64,000 nucleotides of DNA from NCBI GenBank assembly GCA_024449915.1, contig JAMZAV010001301.1:248001-312000 (forward strand), read 5' to 3'. This DNA is from Sweltsa coloradensis. Its lineage: Eukaryota; Arthropoda; Insecta; Plecoptera; Chloroperlidae. The notes under the pieces were generated by a model that saw nothing but the letters and a program-made list of their open reading frames with translations, ran no database searches and had not been told where the DNA came from. This document shows, piece by piece, positions 29,493 through 41,907 of the stretch. A program made the translations under genes and the position numbers. Every line of letters starts with the position of its first letter. Position 1 is the stretch's first letter.

Positions 29493-32047
29493 TACAGTAG
29501 CAGTTTATGCCAGTTTACCACAGTTACCAACGTGACCATTACTCTTATCACCTTTTCACTAGTTTTGTATTTTGTAACCATACTTTTTGTCTGTTCGTTT
29601 AAAAAAAATGTTTTATATGTATCCATCTTGTCCAGTCGACCAAAGCCAGTCAAATTTACATTTTTTAAAAAGTTGAAATGCTTGTTATTCAATTTCTACT
29701 TCTTGTATGTTCATATGACGTATTTGTAGTGTTTTTAATTGTGCAGTTGGCACTAGTGGGTGGATGTACCTGTTGTCAGTGGTATAAAAATAAAGGTTAG
29801 AACACGATACTTTTAGAAGGTTTCAGCTTCAGCTTCGGATGAATATTGAGTAGGTCTATTTCATGCCATCATTAAAAAAAAACGAAAACAGTTTAGTAAT
29901 AAAGTAAAAATTCAACGATTCTTCTTTCAAATGACCAATTGTTTGTTGTTAACTGTAAGACGGCATTAAAGTCCCAAATTTTTTCATAAAAAGATGCATT
30001 ATTGTACAAAAGAAGCAACCCTTGTAGTCAATTTAACGCCTATGAACTCAGGAAATGAACGCTTCTAAACTATCTTACGATATTGCCAAATCGCCAAATT
30101 ACTTTCGGACAATTACTTGCAATAGCTTATAACAGGTATATTGGCAACTGTGTAAGAGGCGGTGGGTGGAGTGGGACCCTTGGAGATTGACATCAACCCT
30201 TGGCTTTCCGCTTGGCTGATTTGGAGAAATGGGACTTTAATTCTGTCTTCCACTTTACATATATGTGTCTGTAAGGAAGTTTTCCTGTTGTGAAGAGCCA
30301 AGCAGGCTATGAACATTTTGAACATACATGGCGTAACGTAATTCCATTAGCTATTCAACCTCAATCATAACATTCAGATGTGTCACTATAGTATCCTTCA
30401 ACCATGTTCTGCTTCCATGAGCCCGTGACAAAATGATGAGTGCAAACTGCAAGGATTGCGCAAACGTGTGATGTGATGTGATGTGGTGACACTGATCCGA
30501 CTGTGCATGCAAGAATCACAAATGTAAATTCCTCTCCGCTCGATTACCTGAACACATTGATCGAATTTCATTTCTACTTTGGAAGCCAATGAGGGCTTCG
30601 ATTAGCCCTAAAATGGGTCGCGCTGAACTAACGGTTATCAAGTTTAGTGTCAATTGGGACTTCATATTGATCGTTGTTCACGTGATTCCGAATCTTCCAA
30701 GGCAAATTAATATTCCGGTACTAACACTGTGTTAGCTAGCTTTATCCTAAGGACATTTGAACCTTTGGTCTTCATTTAACGTTTGGAAAGGCTTGTTAAA
30801 AAAATGATTTTTAGGCTTTGTAACAGCTGTATAATTTCCGGTGATTGGTGGTTTACAAAAGCGCCTACGCTTGTATGTCTAAAGCTTCTTACGTATACAT
30901 TGAGCTTTTTAAGTGAATACACTGAACATAAATCAGTAATGAGTTGAGCTTGGATTTGATGATTCTTAGGGGAATGACATTTATGACTAAGCTTAATTTA
31001 AGGAAAATACTGGCCGCTAAGCTAGTTTTACCTTAAATCTACTCCAACGTAAAAGGGTTTAACGGGAAAGACATTTCTAAAACTATAGGTATGTTTTGTC
31101 CCAAGTGAGCCCCGGCGTATTTGTGGGTTCAAGACCAAGCTTGGTGTCAGTTGTAAACTTCCAGTTTACACTGAATGGACTTCGCATGTAGTAAATGGAA
31201 GTTCGTCGTGCGACCTGAGCCCTATATCCTTGGGCAAAGTATTTGATGAGCGGTGTTGAAACTTGATGGCGCGTATTTAGCGTTGGTTTACAAAGTCACG
31301 CAAGATAAACTAGTTTTTTTTATACGATTATTATTATATTAATGGGTTTTAGGGCTAAGGTGGCCAAAACCTTACTGTCGCAGTCAAGTCTGGATGGCAC
31401 GCCCATCATCACCCCACTGCAATTTCACCACACTGTCATGTACAGGCAAATACGTTATAAGGCTGTGAATAAGTAGTTCGTCCCACAGTTCAGTATTTTA
31501 CAGAATAATATTTTAAGTAATCACGATACGGAAATGTTTTTTTGACTTATTGGTTATGTGCCAGTTCACTGATTATAGTTTCAAACCTCGCTAATGTTTG
31601 AGGCGTTCGGAGCATCAAAATTCTTGGATTTTATTCGTACACTTCATAAACATATATTTTAACATTTTGGGAAGGCTTGGCTTTAATAGTCGTTTTTCTA
31701 ACAAAGCGAGTTTTCAGCAACCGTTAATTTTATTACATTATGCTCTAAGTCCTGTTCCGGTATTACGTGACACAGTGCTGCAACCCTCGTCGACCCCACG
31801 CTTATCTGGGTTCGCCATAGACTTGTTTTCACCTACTTGAAACAACTTGAATATGTGATGTCACATTATGTATACGGAGAGGCCCCCTTCCCGTCAAATT
31901 CGACGGGTTTACGACTTTTACTTTATAGAGAGGCCATCCTTCCCGTCAAATTCGGACGGTTCAACCAAATAACAGCGTAATCTTTCTTTGAACCCTAAAA
32001 CTGTGAGCTCAGCTTATGGTGAGACAAAATATAGGTAAATGACTTTG
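29493..32047. other. No confirmed feature
   Basis: No exon was confirmed. Between 31868 and 31960 a roughly 52-bp segment (GAGAGGCC...CTTCCCGTCAAATTCG) is repeated twice. Frames at 29430, 30113, 30398 and 31598 lack motifs. Confidence 0.35.
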
Positions 32048-32345
32048 GAGCCGTCCTAGCAACGAGGCACAAAATAAATTCAAAGATTGTTCCGAATTGG
32101 CCTTGTTGATTCGGGCGCTGTCCGCAGGTGGAATCGTGTCCAGCTTGATTGATCGGTGTTTCCTACTTAAATATGCCGGTCTCTAGTTGGTCATTGTTCG
32201 CTCGTCGATGGTGTCGGCGCCTACAGGGTTGACTTTGTCTGATTTAAATTTATCGTACCCCACTAAAAATCAGTATAAGCCTATGTGACTGAGTGGGTAG
32301 ACTATAAATACGATTTTTTTTATTGATTAAATAAATAAATAAATC
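32048..32345 (+). mobile_element. R4 repeat, copy 2
   Basis: It reads GGAGCCGTCCTAGCAACGAG, GGCCTTGTTGATTCGGGCG, GCGCCTACAGGGTTGACTTT, then TGACTGAGTGGGTAGACT and an (ATAA)n end. It is more diverged than copy 1. It meets copy 3 head to head at the shared A/T-rich simple repeat. Confidence 0.7.
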
Positions 32346-32490
32346 CGTATTTAGAGTCTACCCACTCAGTCATATAACTGATTTTCAGTGGGGGACAGTA
32401 AACCAAAGCGACCAAGTCAACCCTGTAGGCCCCGACGATATCGACGAGTGAGCGATAACCAACCAAAGATCGATATTTTTAATAGGTTTG
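32328..32490 (-). mobile_element. R4 repeat, copy 3, opposed to copy 2
   Basis: From (AAAT)n it reads AGTCTACCCACTCAGTCATA, CAGTGGGGGACAGTAAACCA, CGACGAGTGAGCGATAACCA and ends at CGATATTTTTAATAGG. The CGCGGATCA half is missing. With copy 2 it forms a large inverted repeat of about 440 bp. Confidence 0.7.
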
Positions 32491-33590
32491 GTTTATTTGA
32501 TTAAGACGCTCACCGTTGGTCTAATGCACCACTCAGCCAATGGGGGGTGGAGGACGGGCCCATGCTGGTCAGACCAGCACGTTAAGGAGAAGGGTTTCTC
32601 AAGTCGCGGTCGTCATCTCTTTGTCATCGTTCGTTTGTCATTGTCATCGTCGCCGGGGTCGTCAGGGAAGGGGCAAGTCCCGTCGACGATTGCCAGAGCT
32701 CCCTCTAGTTCGAGATATACTCCCGCTTACTAGCTGATGTTTGCGAGGTGGACTTTTTCTCTTGCCCAAAAAATTGATCGTTTTCATGATTTTTTCTGAC
32801 TGATTTGCAATAAATATTAAATACTGTTAAGTTGTTCAATGTTCATATCATTACTTGACAACTTTGTAAAGTTACATTGCAATTCCATTGCAAACTGCCA
32901 AATGTGTCCTATTCCCTTTTACATCAACTAAGAACTAACCAAAATGATTAATGAATCAAGTATATTATCGAGTGAAGCAACATCCGATATCGCCACACTC
33001 TAGAGGTTCTTGATCGGTGCTGCTATCGGCCGGGTGCAGCCGAGCGTGAAATCTGGAACAGCCGCTTTCTATCTGTGGACGGTGTTGTTATTATGAATGA
33101 ACCTGAACCACTGTTTACTCTATGTACAGAGACGTTTCCAACCAGATGGACACGAGACTTCAACCAATTTTACGTTAGCCAAAATGAAAAGTTTTGTATC
33201 AACCATCAACAAGTGCTTTAATAATATTAAGTTGTTCACACAGAATATTTTGAACAAGTTATCTTTTTTAGATTTAAATCTGCATTATCAAGCCGCATAC
33301 GTGTTGAAAGTCAAAATTTTGAATTTAGAGCAAAGAGTTCAAGATATTAATTGATCATGTGCACGTTTTTTGTACAATAAGTCTTCCAAGAAGGAATTAA
33401 TACATGTTTTGTTTGTTTCCTAATTTGGTTTAAGGTTGCGTCAATCGTTCGGTCATGATGCGCCACTCTAGCCTAGGGGATGTGGGGTGGACAGATCCAG
33501 CCACAAGGTCACGTCGTGGTCGTCATCATCTTCGTCGTCGATCTAGACGTCGTCGTCGGCGAGGTCGTCAAGACTTACGTGTGTGACTAA
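32491..33590. other. Unclassified unit between two related GTC-rich segments
   Basis: 32498-32735 and 33425-33585 share an ordered pattern (TTTGGTTTA, GATGC/AATGC-CACTC, GGGGTGGA, GTCGCGGTCGTCATC/GTCGTGGTCGTCATC). Between them a plus-strand frame starts at 33094 (42 codons, MNEPEP start) and overlaps another of 85 codons at 33097-33354. Neither frame is recognisable. The direct repeats could be ends of a retroelement or a local duplication. Confidence 0.3.
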
Positions 33591-34159
33591 CTAGGAAAAC
33601 GCTAAAGTCCCGCCGCGTTGATGGATGAACTTTTTTGGAAGTTTTTAGTTTGCGTAGGACCACTTTTCCTTTGCAAGTGCTTTTTGAATGCATTATAGGT
33701 GATTGTTGTCAAGTTTCTATTGTTAATTGTTATTATGAACCTAAAAAACCTCATATTAAAACCTTTATTTCTATGGATTCTGGATAACTTTTTCAACTTT
33801 TTCTTTCAAAAGGTACTACATCACCATAACCTTAATGTCCATGTGAAATATGAACGTTGTGGTCCCACCCGTTTGGTCAGAATCGGCCCAAATGTCACGA
33901 AAATATCGCACTAAAAATAGAAAAAAATCGTAAAAGTACGATATTCATGAGAAATATTTCTTCGATTATACCCAAAAAACGTGGCAGGTCTAAGTTCAGA
34001 GATTTCGAAGGTCCCCTCAAATTTTCATCAAGATCGCATATGCCGTTTGACCGGTTTAGAGCGAACAAACAGAAAAAGAAAAAGAAAAGAAAAGAAAAAA
34101 CACCCGAGCTAAATTTTTTGGGGGTCAGTGAAATTGAAGTCTTCGCTTCGCTCATCCAA
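33591..34159 (-). mobile_element. Helitron-like element, subfamily A
   Basis: The minus strand starts TTGGATGAGCGAAGCGAAGA (34159) and ends GCTCATCCATCAACGCGGCG, GGACTTTAGCGTTTTCCTAG at 33591. The target is A|T. A purine-rich AAAAAGAAAAG tract lies near 34075-34100, where other copies have T/A runs. It is non-coding. Confidence 0.82.
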
Positions 34160-34711
34160 TAATCATTTCGGGATTATCGTAGAACAAGCTTTGCCTTGTG
34201 ACTGTGCAACCAATTGGACAATACACCAATCAGAATTGCTGGTGACCAGATTTGAACCTGCCAACTCCTAATTAGCCAGATATGTATCTAATCAGCCTTG
34301 TAGTACTAACTATCTAAGTAGATCAGCTAAGTACTTCATTCTTCTCACCGTGCAATCTATCACAAGAACCTGCCCCTCCTACTACATGTTCGTCTGTATA
34401 AACATGAACATCCAGTTCTGAAATATAGGCCGGTCCGATACAACGCACGATAGCATTGTGTGTTGATGTGGGCGGTTTCAGCCATGTTCTTATCGGGTAC
34501 TGTTAGCTGTAGAGAGAGCATTGTGCGATATGCTTTGGCCTCTTGGTCCCTGCTTTACTTTAGTTCCGCGAGAATATCTTGAAGTTTCATATGCAATAAT
34601 GCAACATCGTGATTTCAATTCGTCGATGGTTCATTGGCAAGTTTTTCTATTTCATCTTCTTGTAAAGTCTATAACCTGCTCTACATTCCGATATGAATCT
34701 TTATTTTAGTT
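34160..34711. other. No feature recognised
   Basis: A possible SINE1 B-box remnant (CAGATTTGAACCTG, minus) lies near 34247. Nothing else is supported. Confidence 0.35.
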
Positions 34712-34868
34712 TTTTTTTTTTTAGGTTTTCCTCATTCGTTAAACGAATGCGAGGGATTGAGTTCTCCGGAAATCACTAAATTCACAATTTGTCCAAACTC
34801 CAATGTACCTCGTAAGACACCTAAAGAAGGTTGTGCATTGCACCCTGGGCAGCCTTCCCACGAGAAAT
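34712..34868 (+). mobile_element. SINE1, 5'-truncated
   Basis: It begins in the TTTAGGTTTTCCTCATTCGT block, continues GCGAGGGATTGAGTTCTCCG, and ends TTGCACCCTGGGCAGCCTTC CCACGAGAA. The tRNA-like head is missing. Confidence 0.72.
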
Positions 34869-34950
34869 TGTATTTTATTTTTATTTTCTTCTAATCTCTT
34901 TGCCTCAAAATGTTACCAGAAACAAACGAAATAAAAGTAATGTTTATGGG

Positions 34951-35278
34951 CAGGGTGCGAATTGACGGCTATGTGGGATGTTGGGGTTCTGGGGCAGAGC
35001 CCCTGCCGCCGGAGACAAAATTTTTTTGGGGGTATTTTTGTCCTAAAGATGGCATTAGACGCGATCTGAGGTATTGTTTTGAAGGGAATATGTGTAAATT
35101 GACGCATTATTTATTAACATTACGAGATAACGTCATTTGATATGAGATGAGATGAGATGGGTATCCAGAGGTGGGGATTTAACCATCCCTGGCAGGGATA
35201 CCTTTCAGTAAAACAGAGCCAGGGATGAAATTACCAGAGGGAGGGATCCCCCCCCCCCCCCCGTCAATTCGCACCCTG
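34951..35278. mobile_element. hAT-like MITE with CAGGGTGCGAATTGACGG ends
   Basis: Perfect 18-bp terminal inverted repeats: CAGGGTGCGAATTGACGG at the left and CCGTCAATTCGCACCCTG at the right. A C run of about 14 lies next to the right end, and GGGGCAGAGCCCC-like text near the left. Flanking octamers TTTATGGG and CTTAAGAG agree at only 5 of 8 bases, so the duplication is weak. A diverged relative lies inverted at 4059-4437. Confidence 0.8.
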
Positions 35279-35941
35279 CTTAAGAGATCTCCGCTATCCT
35301 ATTTTGGTAGAATTAACTGTCAAATATATTTAAACAAAGCACAAGTGTGGACAATACCTACAACTAACAGAGATAGACACAATGATGCGTGCAGTGTGAG
35401 CTGAGCTAGACTACACCGGTGCACCTGCACTGATGCGTGAACTCTCACAAGTCATGGTCGGCCTGGAATCTGGATGACGCAACCTGACTGATTATTGGAA
35501 ATATAGGCATCATTCTCACTTCACCAAGACTCGGATTTTCTATCGTGCTCGAATGATTTCAATACTACGTAAGTCAGCGTGCTATACCTCATGACTCAAA
35601 CTGATATTGTGTCGTAATTAGGGGGCTCTCCGTGAATGTCACACAATTTTTTAACAAATGAGACTCCTCCCCCCCCCCCCCTTTAAATCTGCACAGTTGT
35701 ATTTTTCCTACAGGTCCGGTTGTATATAAAGTTCTATCAAAAATACACACACTTAATCCATTTTTCGTATCTCTTAACTGCGCCTGCTAATAGAAAATTA
35801 ATAAATACCGTTACAATTGCGTAATTAGCGCTTTGTGGATTGGCCGAGACGTAACGGTTCGTATTGTTTACACTTGCGCGTTATTCGAGCTAACTTTATA
35901 ATTATGATGCAATTAATAGCAAAGAAAAACTGGAGACTTTC
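35279..35941. other. No feature recognised
   Basis: It contains a C-run (about 35668) with an ATTTTTTAACAAATGAGACT flank that may be another hAT remnant. No gene was seen. Confidence 0.35.
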
Positions 35942-35945
35942 TTAA

Positions 35946-36588
35946 AGGGGCTAAAAAACCCAAAAATTATTTTTTACCACGTGATCTATAGCACAATACT
36001 ACACTAAAATGACCGCTTAAAAAATAATATCTTGTAACTGTGATTTAACACGAATTTTTTCATATTTTTGATCCAGAAATATGCGAAAATCGGTGTTTTA
36101 GGAAATTTCTTAAATCGGCTTTAACCTGCTTCTTTTTTGGTCCACATAGATACTAGACCATAGTACCAATCTAAAATGCCCCTTTATAACATCGTGTCTT
36201 GAAACTGTGCCCAAATATACCCTCAAACACGCAAAAATATGCATTCCAAAATCACACCCCATCTTGGTAATCTGCATGTTTTGACCGAACTACTTGCCCA
36301 AATTACAAAATAAAATAAAAAGAATTTACAGGAAAGGCTGTCGAGTACGTCAATAATGGCCAATATTTTTTTGGATCAAAATCCTCCAAGGTCACGGGGC
36401 ATAAAGATCGTCCCCATGTTATTTCTTATGGGAGATTTTTGCCGATGGGACCTAGCTCGAAAAATATCATTTTTGACAATTTTTTGGGAGGTCATGGTGG
36501 CCCCAATAATTTTTCTGTTGATTGCTAAATTCATTACTAGTTAGCCTGAATAAAATATATTTTTTGAGTTTAGCGGTTAAATACCCCT
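35946..36588. mobile_element. TTAA-flanked element with AGGGGYWWWWAACC ends
   Basis: Left AGGGGCTAAAAAACCC and right, inverted, AGGGGTATTTAACCGC. TTAA stands on both sides (35942-35945, 36589-36592). The interior is AT-rich with an A/T-rich coding-like strip (36356-36544) that carries no transposase motif. TTAA duplication fits Kolobok or piggyBac MITEs. Confidence 0.65.
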
Positions 36589-36702
36589 TTAAGACTAGAA
36601 ACACGACTTTCTGCTCTGAGTTTCAACGTACATTCGTAGATATCAAGTAGACAAGGAGATACTGACTGATGTTTAGTAAAACCAATCGTTATTGATTACC
36701 CA

Positions 36703-36846
36703 CTGGGGGGTTCAAATCCCGTCGAGACCGGCAGTCCTGACTGAAGGTTTTTCCGGGGTTTTCCTCAGTCAATCAAGGGATTGGGTCTCTCGGACATGCC
36801 TTCACAACTGTCCTATCCGCAACAAACCAAGTTAGACACCCGTGGG
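36703..36846 (+). mobile_element. SINE1 copy without head and tail
   Basis: B box GGGGGTTCAAATCCCGTCGA, then GACCGGCAGTCCTGACTGAA, TTTTCCGGGGTTTTCCTCAG, ATTGGGTCTCTCGGACATGC, CTTCACAACTGTCCTATCCG and AAGTTAGACACC. It ends where a G-rich hAT-like stretch starts (GGGCGCTCGCAGG). Confidence 0.7.
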
Positions 36847-37510
36847 CGCTCGCAGGAATTTTCGCAGGGGAGGGGGGCAAAAATTACATTTTGTACTTTC
36901 GTTGGTCAAGCACAGGGGGTTTGGGGGGCAGAGCCCGCAAACAAAAGCGCTGCAGGTCAATCAGGTTTACAGAATGCGTTTGGTGAGTTTTAGAAAAAAG
37001 TAGTGGGCTGAATACAATACCAAAATTATGTAATTTTTGTGCAGTCGATACTCTAAACTAGAAAACCACCAAAAAGGAATATTAAAGGAAACCTTCGAAA
37101 TAGTTTACCTCCTATTTTCTTGTCCTTTAGTCATAGGCTAAAAGTTACCAACATTGAGTTGGACGGTTATATTAACTTTTTTGATCACTGAGATAATCTG
37201 ACTTACCCCATCTCACATATTCGTTTTCGCTAGCCTTTTATTGTGACGGTCAAAACTCGCATTATTCCAAAAACTCAAGACGAACTATTGAAGGTAAAAG
37301 ACACAATAAGCTACTTATCTCGCAGAAAATTGCCAACCATAAAATTTAAAAAACGTTCATCACTAAAGAAATCGACTTTCCATGCACATTTTTAATACTA
37401 TAAGTTTAATCATAAATCCACACATCAAATCAGGGCAAATAAGCACTTCTGCTGGCTCGGTGGGAGGGGGGGGGGCAACTTCCCCCCCCCCCTTCCAGCC
37501 TCTCCTGCTA
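36847..37510. other. G/C-tract fragment and unassigned sequence
   Basis: 36850-36960 has GGGGAGGGGGGCAAAAATTA and GGGGGGCAGAGCCCGC, similar in style to the start of the 34951 element. 37465-37495 pairs a G10 run with a C11 run. These are probably remains of C/G-tract hAT MITEs. No inverted ends were found. Confidence 0.3.
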
Positions 37511-37577
37511 GTGCCCTTGTATACACCTGGAGAGGGGCATGAATTGCACCCTAGGCACGTCACCCACGATAAATGTA
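37511..37577 (+). mobile_element. SINE1 3' tail fragment
   Basis: ACACCTGGAGAGGGGCATGA, then ATTGCACCCTAGGCACGTCA and CCCACGATAAATG match the last 65 bp of the SINE1 consensus. Confidence 0.55.
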
Positions 37578-39128
37578 AAAAACTTTAAAATCATTATTCA
37601 TTTCTTATAATTAAAAAGAAAAATCGTCAATACAATAATGCTGCATGTTTTGAAAGTAAGACTAGTTTATATTTCTATAAAATTTGTTTATCTATATTAT
37701 ATTTATTTTTCTTTCTGATTTCGATAATTTGGTATCATGGCATAGAATAAGTTCAGTGTCTACAGAATTTCGTGCTCGTCTGATCTCATTAGTCCTTGGC
37801 TTGGCAATTAACAGACATAACACGAACGTCCAGACACCTCCCGAGTAATGCTAGGCGGAGTGTGCTCACAATACTGGAAGCCTCTAGTCTAGATAGCGAT
37901 CGTGATGCAGCAAAGTGTGTCATGCATAATGTTTATTCAAATAAGGTTTGGTATATGAAACGTGGAAATATATGAGAGAATGTAATGTATATTATAATGT
38001 AGACAACAAACACTGTATACATTTAGGAACACCCTACAAAGTTTAAAGAAATTGTTTTAAAACGCAGCAAAACAAGAGTTTAAAAAACAATGTATAGAAT
38101 CACTACGGCATTGAACGAAAGCACCTGAAATAATTACGCAGTGTGATGTTGAATTAAGATAGGCCCAAATGAATACATAAACCTAATGGTCAAACATTTA
38201 ATTTTAAAATGTGTTTCACATTTAATGTGTTTCAAGCCAAATGCAACTCAGTAAAATTGGACGGAATCGGAAAACATTTTATGATTGTGGTACTGCGAAG
38301 TGTGAACTTCAATAGGATTGTCACGCACGCACGCACGCACTCGCAATATCACGCCTTGTTGTTACTGCCAATACCATAATAGTACCAGACGGCATAATAA
38401 CATCACGACAGCCACCCCACTCATGTTTCATACAGGCCAACAATGCAAATCTTTAATTTACAGAACAAGGAAAATTGTATAATTATTTCGTCTCTTTTAG
38501 CCCAATAAAATATATATTTTCTAATCGTTTTTATTTCATACAAGATAATATAGAAGACAGTCATTGTAGCAAGTGTTTATAAAACTAATAACAATTGGTT
38601 CTGTCAAATGGCAAAAGAAAAGTCAAATATGAAACCGGTAGAAAATAGAAGAATAGCAGAAAAGCAAAACAGAAGGTCAAGGTGCTTCACGTTTCCCATA
38701 GTTATCAAAACAATTGCTTTCCTAATTTGAAGAGACCTTAATTTTAGGTTGTTATCAAGTAATAGCTGCATTTATCTAATTATTTTAAGCTGTGTGAATT
38801 ATTTTGAAAATTTGTTGAAAACACGTTCTTTATTGAAAAATGTATATTTTGTGTTCATTTTAACAAGTTTTCACTCTCAATTATTCTTCCGTTCATATGA
38901 AGAAAATCGCATGTTTCAGTACCGGTATGTTAGATATTAGATAGTCGATTATTTATCTTTATTTTTATATAAATTTGTTATTTACTGGACTATTATTTTA
39001 TTTTATTTAAATTTAATTTTGAATTTCTTCATTTCATTTCGATTATTATTAAATAAATCTGAACTTTGCAATCCCACCACTTAATAAAATTCACGTTAAT
39101 GTTTATATTTTAATTGTTTGCATGTTGT
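37578..39128. other. No gene; CGCA microsatellite
   Basis: A short (CGCA)n tract lies at 38325-38345. The remainder is AT-rich, with an unsupported frame at 38749-38940. Confidence 0.4.
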
Positions 39129-40500
39129 TAATAATAATAATAATAATAATATATTTACTGGTCCTTAATTGATCATTACAATGATATTGGACAGGTCAAC
39201 ATTATAACACACAAAGAGTAAGCACTACAATACAATACAAGAAAAACAAGTCAACAAAGATTTAAGATGTCAGGTATTCATTGACAGAATAAAACGGATT
39301 GTTAGTTAAAAATCTCTCAGTTCAGTCTTAAAACTTATCACATTGTTCTTCTTTAAGTATTTGGGCAGCTTGTTATATAATTTAGCGCCTGAGATATCAG
39401 GTCGCATACAAGATAGGTTTAGGTGATGCTCTCCAATTTTAAAATTGTCTCTGTTCCTAGTAAAATGGTCATGGCAATCACCGTTAGTCGTTGTTAGCTT
39501 GTCATTATTTAAAACATATAAAATTGCATTGTAAATGTACAGGCAGGGCAAAGTTAAAATCTCTAGGTCTTTAAATAACTCCCTGCAGTGGGCATAACTG
39601 CTAGCATGGACATATACCGTACAGCCCTTTTTTGTAGTCTAAAAAGTCTAATGGTGTGGGGTGACAACCCCCAGCAGACAATCCCATACTGTAGTCTGGA
39701 CTGGATATATGCAAAGTAAACTAATTTGACAACACGTAGACTGCATACATCCATCAGTCTTTTAATAAGGTAACATCCTCCTGCAAGTTTTTTACTCGCA
39801 TAATTAATGTGTATGCCCCAGTCCAGCACATTGTCAACAAAAACACCAAGACAATTAGTCACATCAACTTCAACAATAGAATGAGATTTAATATAAAAGA
39901 GGACTTCTGTCAATATTTTTTTGTTTTGTTTTAAACTGCATCAACAATGTTTTATCAGCATTAATAAAAAGTTCATTATCATCACACCATACAACCATTT
40001 GATTAGTCAGCCAGCCTGCTTTCAGAAAAACAACGACTCAAGATCAAGGTTACTAATTAAGTCATTCGAATCAGCTGCATATAGGGTAACTTTACCCATA
40101 TTTACCGAATCTGTCAAGTCGTTTATGAAAACGATAAAAACAAGGTGATAGCACCGAGCCTTGCGGTACGCCTAAACTTAACTTCACTTCTTTGAAAAAG
40201 TTGTTTCTAATTTACCAGATATACAAAACATTTGGCTACGATCTTCTAGGTACGATTTTATCCAGGAATGAGGTTTCCCCGCAATTCCCAGGTGTTCAAG
40301 TTTTTTAAGAAGCATTTCATGATTGACACTGTCAAATGCTTTAGAATAGTCATAAAATAAACCTATCACGTGTTTGCGTTTGTCAATGGCCTCAATTACA
40401 TGAGAGATAATATCACACAGTGCAGTCGTAGTGGACTTCCCCTTCACAAAAAAATGACTGTCAAGAAAAGAGATTAATCTATTACGCATATTACGCATTG
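39129..40500 (-). pseudogene. Non-LTR retrotransposon reverse transcriptase, 5'-truncated and frameshifted
   Basis: Minus-strand blocks in order: 40498-40184 encodes GKSTTTAL, DYSKAFDSVNHEMLL and SWIKSYLEDRSQ (palm entry with the first catalytic Asp). About 40170-40130 encodes LSLGVPQGSVLSP. After a frameshift, FIVFINDL leads to VTLYAADSN, where the catalytic Y-A-D-D is changed to Y-A-A-D. 39913-39563 encodes the thumb (LGVFVDN, FAYIQSRLQYGIVCWG, FRLQKRAVRYM). The C-terminal region is at 39551-39306 (LPCLYIYNAILY, GAKLYNKLPKYLK). A 3' UTR follows, ending in (TTA)n at about 39129-39150. Endonuclease and ORF1 are missing. It is best placed in the broad CR1/Jockey group. It cannot make active enzyme. 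Confidence 0.93.
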
Positions 40501-40789
40501 TTGTAGTAATGTGCGTATTATCATCATATGCCCACTGATGGAGCTTGCAACTTGATTTAGGTGTCCTGTATCATTGCGGTGATCAGTTTGACATGAAATT
40601 TTTTAAATAATTATATATCTGATATAATTATTATATATATGAGTCAAGATTTGAACACAAAAATGAAGATTGAACCCAAGAATAAAGATTTCGCGTTCGG
40701 TGGTTTCTTCCGCGAAAGTTTGATTATACTCCCTGATTTGCTGTTCCTGATTTTTGGCAAACCTCATATTCGTTTGAGTGGGATCGTCT
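40501..40789. other. No feature recognised
   Basis: AT-rich with a TATA microsatellite near 40605. Nothing else was seen. Confidence 0.4.
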
Positions 40790-40862
40790 AATAAATCAGT
40801 TTTTTTCTTTTCGATTTTCTTTTTTAATGTTTTTTTCCCCTTTTTTCCTTATTCCTTTTTTC

Positions 40863-40894
<32 letters not shown>

Positions 40895-41152
40895 CATTCT
40901 CCACCCTTTTTTATATTTGATTCATTCATTAAATGCATATAATATCATTAAATTTGTTACCAAAATTCTTGTGTTAAATGCATTGTTGTAATGCTACTAT
41001 TTCAAATATTTACGAAAATGTAATTTATTGTTGTTTCTGCATCTATGTAATTAGATTTATTTAGTTGTCCTCCTTTGTTAATCAGTTTTTATAACTGAAT
41101 AGGATAGACGTTAAATAAATAATAAATAAATAAATAAATAAATAAATAGAAC
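40790..41152 (+). repeat. LINE-type 3' region, long copy 1
   Basis: A pyrimidine-rich (TTTTC)n tract is followed by TTTATATTTGATTCATTCAT, ATCATTAAATTTGTTACCAA, AATTCTTGTGTTAAATGCAT, TGTTGTAATGCTACTATTTC, GTTTCTGCATCTATGTAATT and TAGACGTTAAATAAATAA(TAAA)n. It is collinear with 44728-45168. It probably represents the 3' UTR of a LINE whose coding part is absent. Confidence 0.65.
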
Positions 41153-41907
41153 ATCGTTTCTGATACTTGAACAATAAGGCTTGTTTTTTGTGTCATTATT
41201 TTTTGCTGCATATTAAAGTTTGTTTATACATTATGAAATTATTGTATTTATTGTCCACATTCGTAATCAGTTTATCAACTGAATTGGCAAGGTAGTAAAT
41301 AATGTATTGTTCACATTAAGAGGATATAGGACATGGTTTTTAAGCAAATTCATGTTCGCTCGTCCGACTGACACCAAAGATGTTTTAAAATTTTGGATAG
41401 TTGTCACGGATGCGGAAATAAAGGGCTCTACACTAGCACTGTTTTTTTTGTTGGTTTTTTAAACCATTAAATTGATTTTCATGATTTTGAATTTTGTTTA
41501 AAAGTCTAAAATTTACCATAATATTATTCTTGGATTGATCCTGGCTGATAAACATAAAATATTGATAATCTATCTACGACTGTAGGGCTGTCCATATATG
41601 CTTTATTGACAACTATGTGAAGTTTCATATACGTCGGATTTTTACTGGCCGAGTGTATATCTATGTGCCAGTAACTGTCAACATGTGTCCTATTTGAATT
41701 ATTCTCTCTTTTCAGTTATTTTATGGGCCAATCTTTTACGCGTAAAGATTGGTTCTCACATCACATTGAGTAGGTCAAGTAATAAAAAATACAAAACCTA
41801 ACCACCTAATCAATATTCTCGAAGAAAAGCTACGTTCTCCGAGAATAACACACATAAATTCACTTGACACGTTTAATATTGGTCAGTGTGAAATATTTCG
41901 GGGACAG
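41153..41907. other. No feature recognised
   Basis: AT-rich sequence upstream of the probable exon. No further exon with splice sites was confirmed. Confidence 0.35.

Noticed and set aside
36356..36544. Hydrophobic 62-codon frame resembling a membrane protein
   Set aside because: It lies fully within the TTAA-flanked element and follows its AT-rich composition. No transposase or transporter motif.
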